Source: Candidatus Gastranaerophilales bacterium
GTDB lineage: Bacteria > Cyanobacteriota > Vampirovibrionia > Gastranaerophilales > Gastranaerophilaceae
DNA: 51,430 bases
Assembly: GCA_944323335.1 (NCBI GenBank)
Contig: CALUSB010000012.1
Span: 1-51,430, forward strand
Reading direction: 5' to 3'
Each line of letters begins with the position of its first letter. The first letter of the stretch is position 1. Below, piece by piece: positions 1-7,515 of this stretch. The position numbers and the translations under genes are program-made. The notes under the pieces were generated by a model. The model ran no database searches. It was not told the origin of the DNA and saw nothing but the letters and a program-made list of their open reading frames with translations.

Positions 1-29
1 GCCGGTTTTAAATCTTCTAATGTTATCAT
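1..29 (-). CDS. rplO: 50S ribosomal protein L15, N-terminal fragment
   Basis: Only the first nine codons and part of the tenth lie in the window (M-I-T-L-E-D-L-K-P-A). They match the typical L15 start (M..L..L.PA). It follows rpmD on the minus strand with a 17-bp gap, the order usual for the spc operon. The rest of the gene lies beyond the left edge. The short length limits certainty, but the context is strong. Confidence 0.8.
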
Positions 30-46
30 TTATATACCTTTACTTT

Positions 47-235
47 CTATTCTACTACCTGTACTAAGTGAGGGATTTTGTTTACCATGCCCATAATTGT
101 TGCACTTGGGCTATGTTCAACGATTTGATTTGTTTTTGTTAAACCTAATGCACGAACAATTTTAACATGTTTTTCGGGTGCACCAATAGTACTTTTTACT
201 AATTGTATTTTTATTTTTTCTTCTTTTTTAGCCAT
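47..235 (-). CDS. rpmD: 50S ribosomal protein L30
   Basis: A 62-residue protein of the usual bacterial L30 length. It has the family pattern of a basic N-terminus, then KIQLVKS.IG.P..H...V.ALGL.K.N, and ends in a hydrophobic strand (HLVQVVE). It is a component of the large ribosomal subunit. The start is supported by a Shine-Dalgarno sequence (AAGGAAGG) about 9 nt upstream. It sits 16 bp after rpsE and 17 bp before rplO, so it is part of the same ribosomal transcript. Confidence 0.95.
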   Translation of the reverse strand: MAKKEEKIKIQLVKSTIGAPEKHVKIVRALGLTKTNQIVEHSPSATIMGMVNKIPHLVQVVE

Positions 236-251
236 TTTTCAAATACCTTCC

Positions 252-911
252 TTAACCTAACATTTTCTTCATATCAATGCCTCTTGAACGTGCAACATCA
301 GAAAATGACCTTAAACTTTTAAGAGCATTTAATGTAGCATTTGCAGCGTTAAGCGGAGATTTTGAACCCAATGATTTAGACAAGATATTTTCAATACCTG
401 ATAATTCAAGAACCGCACGAACCGCACCACCTGCGATAACACCGGTACCTTGAGAAGCGGGTTTTAATACAACCGAACCGGCACCTGAACGTCCTGTAAT
501 CATGTGAGGAATTGTTGTTTTGAAAATAGGAACGGTGATGAGATTTTTTCTTGCGTCTGCAACTGCTTTTTGAATAGCAATAATAACTTCAGCAGCCTTA
601 GCAACACCCATACCGACCTGACCTTTTTTGTTACCAACGATAACAATTGCCCTGAAACTAAGTTTCTTACCGCCTTTTACAACTTTTGTAACACGACGGA
701 TTTGAACGACCTGTTCTTTCCATTCTGATTCAACAGGTTCAACTGTTTCGATTTTTCTTCTTCTTTGTCCTCTTCTTTGAGGTTTAAGTTGTTGAACTTC
801 TTCAACTTCAACTTCTTTTTCTTCAACAACGGCTTCTTGAGCGTCAGCTTGAACTTCTTCGCTTACAACTTCTTCAACCGTTTCATTTTGAATTGTTTCT
901 TTTTCTTCCAC
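252..911 (-). CDS. rpsE: 30S ribosomal protein S5 with acidic N-terminal extension
   Basis: The last ~158 residues are a normal S5: a double-stranded-RNA-binding-type N-domain ([16 protein letters not shown]), the glycine-rich segment around [14 protein letters not shown], and the C-terminal [18 protein letters not shown]5 acts in decoding accuracy and in the mRNA entry channel. In front of the core are ~60 extra residues, very rich in Glu and Val and followed by a basic patch ([10 protein letters not shown]). This makes the protein 219 aa against about 165 usually. S5 normally follows rplR; here the upstream neighbour is plsY, so the spc operon is split at this point and a separate promoter is expected. 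Confidence 0.95.
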   Translation of the reverse strand: MEEKETIQNETVEEVVSEEVQADAQEAVVEEKEVEVEEVQQLKPQRRGQRRRKIETVEPVESEWKEQVVQIRRVTKVVKGGKKLSFRAIVIVGNKKGQVGMGVAKAAEVIIAIQKAVADARKNLITVPIFKTTIPHMITGRSGAGSVVLKPASQGTGVIAGGAVRAVLELSGIENILSKSLGSKSPLNAANATLNALKSLRSFSDVARSRGIDMKKMLG

Positions 912-1040
912 GTTTTATACCTTTCAAATTACGTTATAACTCTTTTTATTTCCCAATAAAAAACAAAAAACAGCAAAAAAGACCCGCTTTTGAGGGAATA
1001 TTTTTACTATTTGGATGTTGGGATTTCTCTGACATATCTA

Positions 1041-1068
1041 ATAATACATGCTCATATTATTTTTGCAA
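1041..1068 (-). promoter_or_regulatory. Candidate sigma-70 promoter for rpsE-rpmD-rplO
   Basis: On the minus strand, TTGCAA (1068-1063), a 16-bp spacer and TATTAT (1046-1041) lie upstream of rpsE and just after the plsY stop. Since rplR is not upstream of rpsE, this operon fragment needs its own promoter. The resulting leader would be about 120 nt. A weak CCC...GGG hairpin followed by a T-rich stretch (around 980-1000) lies inside it; I do not call it a terminator. Confidence 0.45.
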
Positions 1069-1074
1069 TACTTT

Positions 1075-1728
1075 TTATCTGACCTTGTTTTCATTACCGT
1101 CAATAAGTCTTTTAATGTTTTCCCTGTGCAGATAAACAATGTAGAGCGCTGCAATTGTGCAATATGCAACATAGGCAACAGGTGCATTTAAAAAATACAT
1201 TATAAAAGGTGATAAAACAAGCGCCACAATAGAGCCTAAAGATACGTAGCGGCTAATGTATGTAACAACAGACCAGATAAGCGCTATCAAAAGTCCCGCA
1301 AGAGGCGAGAGCGCAAGGATTGTACCAACGCCCGAGGCTACGGATTTTCCGCCTTTGAAGTTTAAAAACAGGGGTTTTGAGTGCCCTACAATAACAAAAA
1401 TAGCACAAGCAACGGCATAAACACCGTACGGGTCAAGCAGCATGCCTGCAGATAAGAAATATTTTGAAATCATAACAGGCAAAGCGCCTTTAAATGCATC
1501 AAGCAGCATTACTATAAAAAACCACTTTTTACCAAGCACTCTTTTAACATTTGTAGCGCCCGTTGAGCCTGAGCCAACCTGCCTTATGTCTTTTCCTGTT
1601 TTAAGTTTTACAATTATATAACCTGTAGGAATTGAGCCTATTAAATAAGCTAAAATACAAAAACCCAAAAGAAACTTTAGTGATTCCATCGAATAAAACG
1701 ATAAAAAAGTATTAAAAATAAATTCCAT
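1075..1728 (-). CDS. plsY: Glycerol-3-phosphate acyltransferase PlsY
   Basis: A 217-residue polytopic membrane protein of the PlsY family. PlsY transfers an acyl group from acyl-phosphate to glycerol-3-phosphate, the first step of phospholipid synthesis. Visible family motifs are the first transmembrane segment with Y-L-I-G-S-I-P-T-G-Y, then G.GS.GATN with VLG.KW, a second loop with G-H-S.P.F.NFKGGK.VA, and several hydrophobic spans. The ATG at 1728 overlaps the der stop by one base (TAATG) and has a GGAG 8 nt upstream, so coupled translation is likely. An internal Met 13 codons later would give a more typical N-terminus. It is the last gene before the rpsE promoter region. Confidence 0.93.
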   Translation of the reverse strand: MEFIFNTFLSFYSMESLKFLLGFCILAYLIGSIPTGYIIVKLKTGKDIRQVGSGSTGATNVKRVLGKKWFFIVMLLDAFKGALPVMISKYFLSAGMLLDPYGVYAVACAIFVIVGHSKPLFLNFKGGKSVASGVGTILALSPLAGLLIALIWSVVTYISRYVSLGSIVALVLSPFIMYFLNAPVAYVAYCTIAALYIVYLHRENIKRLIDGNENKVR

Positions 1729-3044
1729 TATTTATCTCCTTTTTGTCTGAATGAAATTCTTATCGGAACTCCGAAAAATCCGAAAGAATCGCGCAGTTTC
1801 TTCAGTAAATATCTCTTATACGAGTCTTTGACCAAGTCTTTATTATTTATAAACAACACAAAAGTCGGGGGTTTTGTTTTAGGCTGTGTTGCATAGTAAA
1901 CTCTTAGCATTTTACCTTTAATCGACACTGGCGGATTAAGCGCAAATGCCTCGTTTACAACTTTGTTTAAAAGACCTGTAGAAATTCTTTTTGAGCGCTC
2001 AAATGCTACTTCACGAGCCGTTTCAAATATTTGATTAAGTCTTTGGCCTGTTTTTGCACTGACAAAAAGTTTTTTTGCATAGTTTAAAAACGGTGCGTCT
2101 TTTTCCACTTCGTTTTCATAAGTATGCGTCTGCACGCCTTTTTTTAAATCCCATTTATTAAAAGCAAGAATCAAGCCGCAGCCCGCTTCTTCCGCTATTT
2201 GGGCTATTTTTTTATCCTGATCGGTCAAACCTTCGGTGGAATCAACAACCAAAAGTGCAACATCAGCCTCTCTTATGGCTCTTATTGCCCTATCTACCGC
2301 AAAAGCCTCTACACCGTAGTCTACTTTTGATTTTTTTCTGATACCTGCGGTATCTATAAGCACATACTCTTGATTATCAAACATTATTTTTGAATTTATA
2401 CTGTCGCGGGTAGTGCCTGAAACATCGCTTACAATAGCCCTTTGCTCATTTAAAAGATTGTTTAATATTGAGCTTTTACCTGCGTTTGGTTTGCCGACAA
2501 TTGCTATTTTTATTACATCCTGCTCATCTTCAGGTGACTTTTGAGGTTCAATGTCTTTGACTATTTCGTCCAGCAAATCACCAACTCCGCCGCAGCCATG
2601 GAGCGCTGTTATTGAGCGGGGTTCACCGAATCCGAGCGCATAAAACTCGCTCACATCATCTTTTTGAGCGTTTGAATCAACTTTATTTGCAACAAGAATT
2701 ACTTCTTTTTTGGATTTTCTTAAAATATTTGCAATGTCATAATCATAAGGGCTAAGACCCGTTTTTGCATCTACAAGAAAAATAATTGTATCGGCCTCTT
2801 CAACCGCAAGTTTTGCCTGAGAGAGTATATTATTTACAAACTCATCATCGTCGTTTGTAATAATACCGCCTGTATCAATAATGGTAAAATCACGTCCCTG
2901 CCAGTTTGCGTCAAAATATATTCTGTCACGCGTTACACCCGGCATATCATCAACGATAGATTTCCTTGCCCCCACTATACGGTTGACAAGGGTTGATTTT
3001 CCCACATTAGGACGTCCGACTATTGCAATTATCTTCTCATTCAT
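1728..3044 (-). CDS. der: Ribosome-assembly GTPase Der (EngA)
   Basis: Two GTPase domains in tandem: G1 motifs GRPNVGKST near residue 10 and GKPNAGKSS near 180, DTGG and DTAG switch-II motifs, NKVD and NKWD base-recognition motifs. The C-terminal KH-like domain (about 350-438) is usual for the family. Der is needed for 50S subunit maturation. I start at the ATG at 3044 (M-N-E-K-I-I-A-I-V-G-R-P), giving 438 aa, because the family begins right at the first G domain. The longer frame to 3119 adds a hydrophobic stretch of no known role and crosses a likely promoter. There is no good Shine-Dalgarno; a TATAAT lies 7 nt before the ATG, which suggests a leaderless mRNA. Confidence 0.95.
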   Translation of the reverse strand: MNEKIIAIVGRPNVGKSTLVNRIVGARKSIVDDMPGVTRDRIYFDANWQGRDFTIIDTGGIITNDDDEFVNNILSQAKLAVEEADTIIFLVDAKTGLSPYDYDIANILRKSKKEVILVANKVDSNAQKDDVSEFYALGFGEPRSITALHGCGGVGDLLDEIVKDIEPQKSPEDEQDVIKIAIVGKPNAGKSSILNNLLNEQRAIVSDVSGTTRDSINSKIMFDNQEYVLIDTAGIRKKSKVDYGVEAFAVDRAIRAIREADVALLVVDSTEGLTDQDKKIAQIAEEAGCGLILAFNKWDLKKGVQTHTYENEVEKDAPFLNYAKKLFVSAKTGQRLNQIFETAREVAFERSKRISTGLLNKVVNEAFALNPPVSIKGKMLRVYYATQPKTKPPTFVLFINNKDLVKDSYKRYLLKKLRDSFGFFGVPIRISFRQKGDK

Positions 3045-3051
3045 AAACCAG

Positions 3052-3057
3052 ATTATA
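3052..3057 (-). promoter_or_regulatory. -10 box for a leaderless der transcript
   Basis: A perfect TATAAT on the minus strand ends 7 nt before the der ATG, so transcription would start at or within a base or two of the start codon. The -35 region is AT-rich and does not match well. A strong plus-strand promoter (3113-3141) lies back to back with it. Confidence 0.45.
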
Positions 3058-3112
3058 AAACAAACAACATTTAAAAAAATATAAAGATAATATAAAAATT
3101 TACATTTCACCC

Positions 3113-3141
3113 TTGACATCAGTATTTTAGAATTATAAAAT
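3113..3141 (+). promoter_or_regulatory. Strong sigma-70 promoter for the 60-aa protein gene
   Basis: A perfect TTGACA (3113-3118), a 17-bp spacer and TAAAAT (3136-3141). The predicted start near 3148 gives a ~64-nt leader containing CCTC...GAGG and ACCCT...AGGGT pairings. Both would tie up part of the purine-rich ribosome-binding region (GAGGAAGGG) of the next gene. Confidence 0.7.
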
Positions 3142-3211
3142 ATAAATCCGTTAAAGGCACAAACCGATGTAATAACAACCCTCGGGGCGTGAGGAAGGGT
3201 AGGGATATAAA

Positions 3212-3394
3212 ATGATTAAACCCATTCAGGCAATAGCCTCAAAAACTCAATGTTCAAAACCTGTTACATTTGGTGCTGCAAAAAAATACCAAAGCGCTAT
3301 GAACAGATTTGAAAAAGGAGAAAAACTTAACATCAACTGCTGCGGCGGACGCGAAGTTAGCGTCAACGGGCAAAAACTTGATGTATTGGCCTAA
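3212..3394 (+). CDS. Small hypothetical protein (60 aa)
   Basis: I do not recognise this protein. It is 60 residues long, basic, and has no signal peptide or membrane span. It carries a central Cys-Cys-Gly-Gly (NINCCGGREV) and a short VTFGA motif near residue 20. That motif resembles the FxG motif near the N-termini of other small proteins in this window (9228, 9901). Being a real gene is supported by a perfect promoter upstream, a purine-rich ribosome-binding region (GAGGAAGGG...TAGGG) and a clear Rho-independent terminator 27 bp downstream, which together make a complete one-gene unit. The function is unknown. Confidence 0.7.
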   Translation: MIKPIQAIASKTQCSKPVTFGAAKKYQSAMNRFEKGEKLNINCCGGREVSVNGQKLDVLA

Positions 3395-3420
3395 CCGAAG
3401 TAATTAACAACACCCTATAA

Positions 3421-3459
3421 AACACAGAGAAAGCGAAAGCAACCCCCTCTGTGTTTTTT
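3421..3459 (+). terminator. Rho-independent terminator of the 60-aa gene
   Basis: A 9-bp stem (AACACAGAG at 3421-3429 with CTCTGTGTT at 3447-3455) around a 17-nt loop is followed by a T-run. It separates the small gene from ribE. Confidence 0.85.
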
Positions 3460-3466
3460 ATTTTTG

Positions 3467-3475
3467 TGGTAAAAT
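3467..3475 (+). promoter_or_regulatory. Extended -10 promoter, leaderless ribE
   Basis: TGG immediately followed by TAAAAT forms an extended -10 element whose hexamer (3470-3475) ends 6 nt before the ribE ATG. No Shine-Dalgarno is present. A start of transcription at the ATG is therefore predicted. The -35 position is occupied by the preceding terminator stem and is poor. Confidence 0.45.
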
Positions 3476-3481
3476 TTTATT

Positions 3482-4111
3482 ATGTTTACAGGACTCATTG
3501 AACAAATAGGAACGGTTAAATCCATAAAAGATAAAAATGGCGGAAAAATCCTTGAGATTGAGGCGTCTTTCTGTGATGAATTAAAAATAAAGGACTCTGT
3601 TGCAATTAACGGAGCATGTCAGTCGGTAACAGAAAAGACTTCAAAGACTTTTAGCGTTTTTACTATGAGAGAAAGTTTATTAAGAACAAATTTAAAATCC
3701 CTAAAGGCAGGCGAGCCTGTTAATCTTGAAAGAGCTATGCTTGTAAACTCAAGGCTGGATGGGCATATAGTTCAAGGGCACATCGACGGATGCGCAAGAT
3801 TTATGGGCAAAACAAACGACGGCGAAGCAGGGATTTTTGAATTTGAATACGATACAAAATACATTGTTGAAAAAGGCTCTGTTGCAATAAACGGGGTAAG
3901 CCTTACGGTTTCAGATGTTAGGGAAAATTCTTTTTGCGTAGCACTTATTCCTCAAACACTTGAAAATACAAATCTTAAATACCTTAAAAAAGGTGACTTT
4001 GTAAACATAGAAAATGACATTTTTGCAAAATATATTGAAAAATTTTTGTCAGCAAAAAATAATAAAGCAAGCAGACTTAGCGAGGAATTTTTGAGGGAAA
4101 ACGGCTTTTAA
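3482..4111 (+). CDS. ribE: Riboflavin synthase, alpha chain
   Basis: This enzyme converts two molecules of 6,7-dimethyl-8-ribityllumazine into riboflavin plus the pyrimidinedione. Its 209 residues fold as two similar lumazine-binding barrels: the first begins M-F-T-G-L-I-E-Q-I-G and the second begins near H-I-V-Q-G-H-I-D-G. The conserved S-R-L-D-G-H-I-V-Q-G-H segment links them, and both halves have the VAINGACQSVT/VAINGVSLTV repeat. It is followed 27 bp later by ribBA, so two riboflavin steps are encoded together; ribD and ribH are not in the window. I looked for an FMN riboswitch upstream and found none. Confidence 0.95.
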   Translation: MFTGLIEQIGTVKSIKDKNGGKILEIEASFCDELKIKDSVAINGACQSVTEKTSKTFSVFTMRESLLRTNLKSLKAGEPVNLERAMLVNSRLDGHIVQGHIDGCARFMGKTNDGEAGIFEFEYDTKYIVEKGSVAINGVSLTVSDVRENSFCVALIPQTLENTNLKYLKKGDFVNIENDIFAKYIEKFLSAKNNKASRLSEEFLRENGF

Positions 4112-4138
4112 AAATTCTTTTCGGGGGGATATTTAAAA

Positions 4139-5380
4139 ATGAGTGAAATAATCTTTAATACTATAGAAGAGGCAATTGAAGACTTCAAAAACGGCAAGGG
4201 CGTCATTGTTGCGGATGATGAAGACAGAGAAAACGAAGGCGACCTGTTGTTTCCTGCCTCTTTTGTAACTCCTGAGGTTATTAACTTTATGGCAAAAGAA
4301 TGCAGAGGGCTTGTTTGTCTTGCAATAAATGAAAAAATTGCCAAAAAAGCAGGCATAAACCCTATGGTTGAGCACAATACCGACGTTAAGGGTACAAATT
4401 TTACTCAAAGCGTAGATGCTGACCCAAAATACGGTGTAACTACAGGCATAAGCGCTTATGACAGGGCAAAAACAGTTGAGGTTATTCTTGCAAACGACAC
4501 AAAACCTGAGGATTTAAGACGCCCTGGGCATATTTTCCCGATTATTGCAAGAAAAGGCGGAGTACTAAAGCGCACGGGACACACGGAAGCAGGCGTTGAC
4601 CTTGCCCGTCTTGCAGGGCTTGAACCATCTGCCGTTATGTGCGAGATAATGAAAGAAGACGGCACAATGGCGCGCCGTGACGACCTTGTAGAATTTGCAA
4701 AAAAACACAATTTAAAATTTATAACCGTAGCTCAGCTTATTGAATACAGACTTAAAAAAGAAAGATTTGTTAAAAGAGAGATAAAAACAAAGCTGCAGAC
4801 TATTTTTGGCGAATTTGAAATTTACGGCTATGTTGATGAACTTACCAAAAAAGAACATGTAGCCCTTGTTAAAGATGACGGCTCAGATAAAATCCCATTG
4901 GTCAGAATGCACTCATGCTGCCTGACGGGAGATGTTTTCCATAGTCTTAAATGCGACTGCAACCAGCAATTACACTCATCTCTTACTATGATTAACGAAT
5001 ACGGCAAGGGCGCTCTTGTTTATATTTTAGACCATGAGGGCCGCGGCATAGGGCTTGTAAACAAGCTAAAAGCTTACGCTCTTCAAGATAAAGGACAGGA
5101 CACGATTGAAGCCAACATCTCACTCGGGTTTAAAAGCGATATGAGAAACTACGGCACAGGTGCTCAGATTTTATATGATTTGGGTTATAAAAAAATAAAT
5201 CTCATTACAAATAACCCCACAAAAATAGTTGCCCTCAAGGGTTATGGAATAGAGATTAACGAGAGAGTAGCCATAACCCCTGATATCAATAAGTTCAACG
5301 AACGCTACATTATGACAAAAAAAGAAAAAATGCACCATTTGATATCAGAATGCCACTGTGATATAATTGCTACAAATTAA
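4139..5380 (+). CDS. ribBA: Bifunctional RibBA: DHBP synthase / GTP cyclohydrolase II
   Basis: The N-terminal half (~1-200) is 3,4-dihydroxy-2-butanone-4-phosphate synthase, with the acidic metal motif DDEDRENEGD at 26-35 and RPGHIFPI / R.GHTEA.VDLA. The C-terminal half is GTP cyclohydrolase II, with the zinc ligands C-x10-C-x-C (C-L-T-G-D-V-F-H-S-L-K-C-D-C), then D-H-E-G-R-G-I-G-L and the K-A-Y-x-L-Q-D motif. Together they supply both precursors for lumazine, from ribulose-5-phosphate and GTP. Length (413 aa) is normal for the fusion. A G-rich ribosome-binding site (GGGGGGAT) precedes the ATG. It is co-oriented with ribE and with the acetyltransferase gene 16 bp downstream. Confidence 0.96.
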   Translation: MSEIIFNTIEEAIEDFKNGKGVIVADDEDRENEGDLLFPASFVTPEVINFMAKECRGLVCLAINEKIAKKAGINPMVEHNTDVKGTNFTQSVDADPKYGVTTGISAYDRAKTVEVILANDTKPEDLRRPGHIFPIIARKGGVLKRTGHTEAGVDLARLAGLEPSAVMCEIMKEDGTMARRDDLVEFAKKHNLKFITVAQLIEYRLKKERFVKREIKTKLQTIFGEFEIYGYVDELTKKEHVALVKDDGSDKIPLVRMHSCCLTGDVFHSLKCDCNQQLHSSLTMINEYGKGALVYILDHEGRGIGLVNKLKAYALQDKGQDTIEANISLGFKSDMRNYGTGAQILYDLGYKKINLITNNPTKIVALKGYGIEINERVAITPDINKFNERYIMTKKEKMHHLISECHCDIIATN

Positions 5381-5396
5381 TTAAGGAAAGTTCGGA

Positions 5397-6392
5397 ATGT
5401 ATCAAACTCGAGTTTTGAGTGAAAATTATTTTAAAATTTTTGCAGGCGTGTACAACGACTTTAGGACAAAATGCGCTCAAGACTACAAGTTTGAAATAGA
5501 ACCCCTTAGTTATGACGAATTTATTGAATATTTCACAAAAAAACTTATAAACTGCATTATTCTGCTTGAAGATGACATCCCAACGGGATTTTTAGCCTAC
5601 TCTTGCGCAACAAGCGATGTTATAGAATTGTTTTTAATCCATATTTTAGGAAATGAAAACATAAACGACAAACGCGACGCCCTTGTGGAAAACTTTATGC
5701 TTGAAACAACACAGAGAAGAAAGCAAGCCCTTGTAAGCTATCCAATGCTGGGTGTGCAGACGGATTACCGTGACAGGGCAGCGTCATTTGGCTTTAAGTT
5801 TGTTGATTTAGGTGTTATGGTCTTTGATATCAATAACAAAAGACTTGTAAAAGAAATCGAGCAGCTTAATTTATACTCTATCCCGATAGGATATAAAATT
5901 GTTCCCTACAGCGACATTTACGCAGATGAGCTTGCGGGAGTTATTTTAAGAAGCTTTGATGAATCAACTGATATTAATTTTGACATCAGATTTGGTTCTA
6001 TTGAAGGCTGCAAAGATATAGTGGAAAAAATCACAAAATCAGTCTATGGCAGATTTTTGTCACATTCTTCAAAAGTTTTATTACATGAAAACAAGCTTAT
6101 CGGCTTTTGCCTGTCTAACGTAACAGGCGATAGTATCGGCAACATTCCGCTTGTGGGTATTTTAAAAGAACACCGCGGCATGGGGCTGTCTAAACTGCTA
6201 TTAAAATCAGTAGTCGGCGATGTTGTTAAACTGAACCAGTCAGGTCTTGTAAATCTAACAGAAATTAATGCAAGCGTTGACCTTGACAACTCTCATGCTG
6301 TTAAAATGTACGAGGACGCGGGCTTTGTTCGATCGTACAGCTACCCTCAGGCTTATTTACCAAAAAGTATTGATAGTAGTATAGATTTATAA
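5397..6392 (+). CDS. GNAT-family acetyltransferase, probably two GNAT domains
   Basis: 331 residues. The C-terminal half has a recognisable GNAT core: a strand with ..GFCLSN.., then L.V.GILKEHRGMGLSKLLLKSVV (the acetyl-CoA-binding R-G-x-G-x-x-x-L motif) and D.DNSHAVKMYEDAGFVR. The N-terminal ~150 residues show weaker GNAT-like spacing and may be a degenerate second domain. The substrate cannot be read from the sequence. It lies between ribBA (16 bp) and the aminotransferase gene (11 bp) with an AAGGAAAG ribosome-binding site, so it is likely co-transcribed with riboflavin and serine genes. Confidence 0.8.
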   Translation: MYQTRVLSENYFKIFAGVYNDFRTKCAQDYKFEIEPLSYDEFIEYFTKKLINCIILLEDDIPTGFLAYSCATSDVIELFLIHILGNENINDKRDALVENFMLETTQRRKQALVSYPMLGVQTDYRDRAASFGFKFVDLGVMVFDINNKRLVKEIEQLNLYSIPIGYKIVPYSDIYADELAGVILRSFDESTDINFDIRFGSIEGCKDIVEKITKSVYGRFLSHSSKVLLHENKLIGFCLSNVTGDSIGNIPLVGILKEHRGMGLSKLLLKSVVGDVVKLNQSGLVNLTEINASVDLDNSHAVKMYEDAGFVRSYSYPQAYLPKSIDSSIDL

Positions 6393-6403
6393 AGGAAGAG
6401 AAG

Positions 6404-7504
6404 ATGAAAGACAAAGATTTTTTAATGATTCCGGGGCCTACGCCGGTTCCTGAGAGCGTGCTTTTGGCTATGGCAAAACACCCTATCGGGCACAGAAGTT
6501 CAGAGTTTTCTAAGGTCGTAAGAAGAGTGGAAGAAAACCTCAAATGGGTTTTTCAAACAAAACATGATGTTCAAATTTACACTTCATCAGGCACAGGGGC
6601 AATGGAATCTGCTATGTCTAACCTTGTAAGCGTTGGTGATAAGGTTTTATCTCTTGTTATCGGTAACTTTGGCGCACGCTGGGCAAAAATTGCCGCTATG
6701 CGAGGAGCAATTGTTGAAAAACTTGAAGTTCCATACGGTAAGGCAATTGACCCGAATGAACTCAAAAAAGTTCTTGATGCCGATGTAAATAAAGAAATTA
6801 AAGTAGTAACACTGACTCACAACGAAACATCTACAGGTGTGACAAACCCTGTAAAAGAACTTGCAAAAATTATCCGCGAACACGGTGCAGTATCTGTTGT
6901 AGACGGTATTACATCAATCGGCGCTATAGATTGCAAAATGGATGAATGGGGTATAGATGTTCTTATTTCAGGTTCTCAAAAAGGCTTTATGATTCCCCCG
7001 GGTCTTGCATTCCTTGTTGCAAACGATAGAGCATGGGAACTTCACAAACAATGCAAATACCCGAGTTTCTACTTTAACTGGGACGATTACAAAAAGAATT
7101 TAGACAAAGATACAACCCCTTGGACTCCTGCTGTTAATCTTTTTGTAGCACTTGATTGTGCACTTGAGATGATGAAGGAAGAAGGGCTTGATAACATCTT
7201 TGCCCGCCACAAACACAACGCACAGCTTTTAAGAAAAGGTTTGAAAGACATGGGTCTTAAACTTTTTGTTGAAGATGAATCAATTGCAAGCTGGGCAATT
7301 ACATCGGTTCTTCCTCCTGAAGGCATCAGCGTACCTGACATAAGAAAAACACTTAAAGAAGATTACAACATAGTTGTAGCAAACGGTCAAAACGACCTTA
7401 AAGACAAAATCTTCAGAATGGGTACATTGGGCTTTGTAACGGAACGCGACGTTTTAACTGCACTTGCAAGCTTAAAAGCTACCATTGATAAACTTAAAAA
7501 GTAA
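6404..7504 (+). CDS. Class V PLP aminotransferase, likely phosphoserine or serine-glyoxylate type
   Basis: Fold-type I aminotransferase of class V. Visible are the N-terminal M-I-P-G-P-T-P-V-P, the H-R-S/S-E-F substrate region, the cofactor-binding S-S-G-T-G-A-M-E, Asp168 (V-V-D-G-I-T-S), and the PLP-binding Lys193 in S-G-S-Q-K-G-F. Length is 366 aa. Close relatives act as alanine/serine-glyoxylate aminotransferases. In lineages that use a class V enzyme for phosphoserine they sit beside serA, as here, with 11 bp between the genes. The neighbour makes 3-phosphohydroxypyruvate, so I infer that this enzyme aminates it to phosphoserine. The specificity is inference. Confidence 0.85.
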   Translation: MKDKDFLMIPGPTPVPESVLLAMAKHPIGHRSSEFSKVVRRVEENLKWVFQTKHDVQIYTSSGTGAMESAMSNLVSVGDKVLSLVIGNFGARWAKIAAMRGAIVEKLEVPYGKAIDPNELKKVLDADVNKEIKVVTLTHNETSTGVTNPVKELAKIIREHGAVSVVDGITSIGAIDCKMDEWGIDVLISGSQKGFMIPPGLAFLVANDRAWELHKQCKYPSFYFNWDDYKKNLDKDTTPWTPAVNLFVALDCALEMMKEEGLDNIFARHKHNAQLLRKGLKDMGLKLFVEDESIASWAITSVLPPEGISVPDIRKTLKEDYNIVVANGQNDLKDKIFRMGTLGFVTERDVLTALASLKATIDKLKK

Positions 7505-7515
7505 GGAAAAATAAC

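Noticed and set aside
965-1005. Rho-independent terminator after plsY
   Set aside because: Only a CCC/GGG core can pair, with mismatches beside it; too weak to call although a T-rich stretch follows.
3142-3482. FMN riboswitch upstream of the riboflavin genes
   Set aside because: I looked for the conserved RFN-type blocks before ribE and before the 60-aa gene and did not find them. The leader upstream is too short and unlike the motif.
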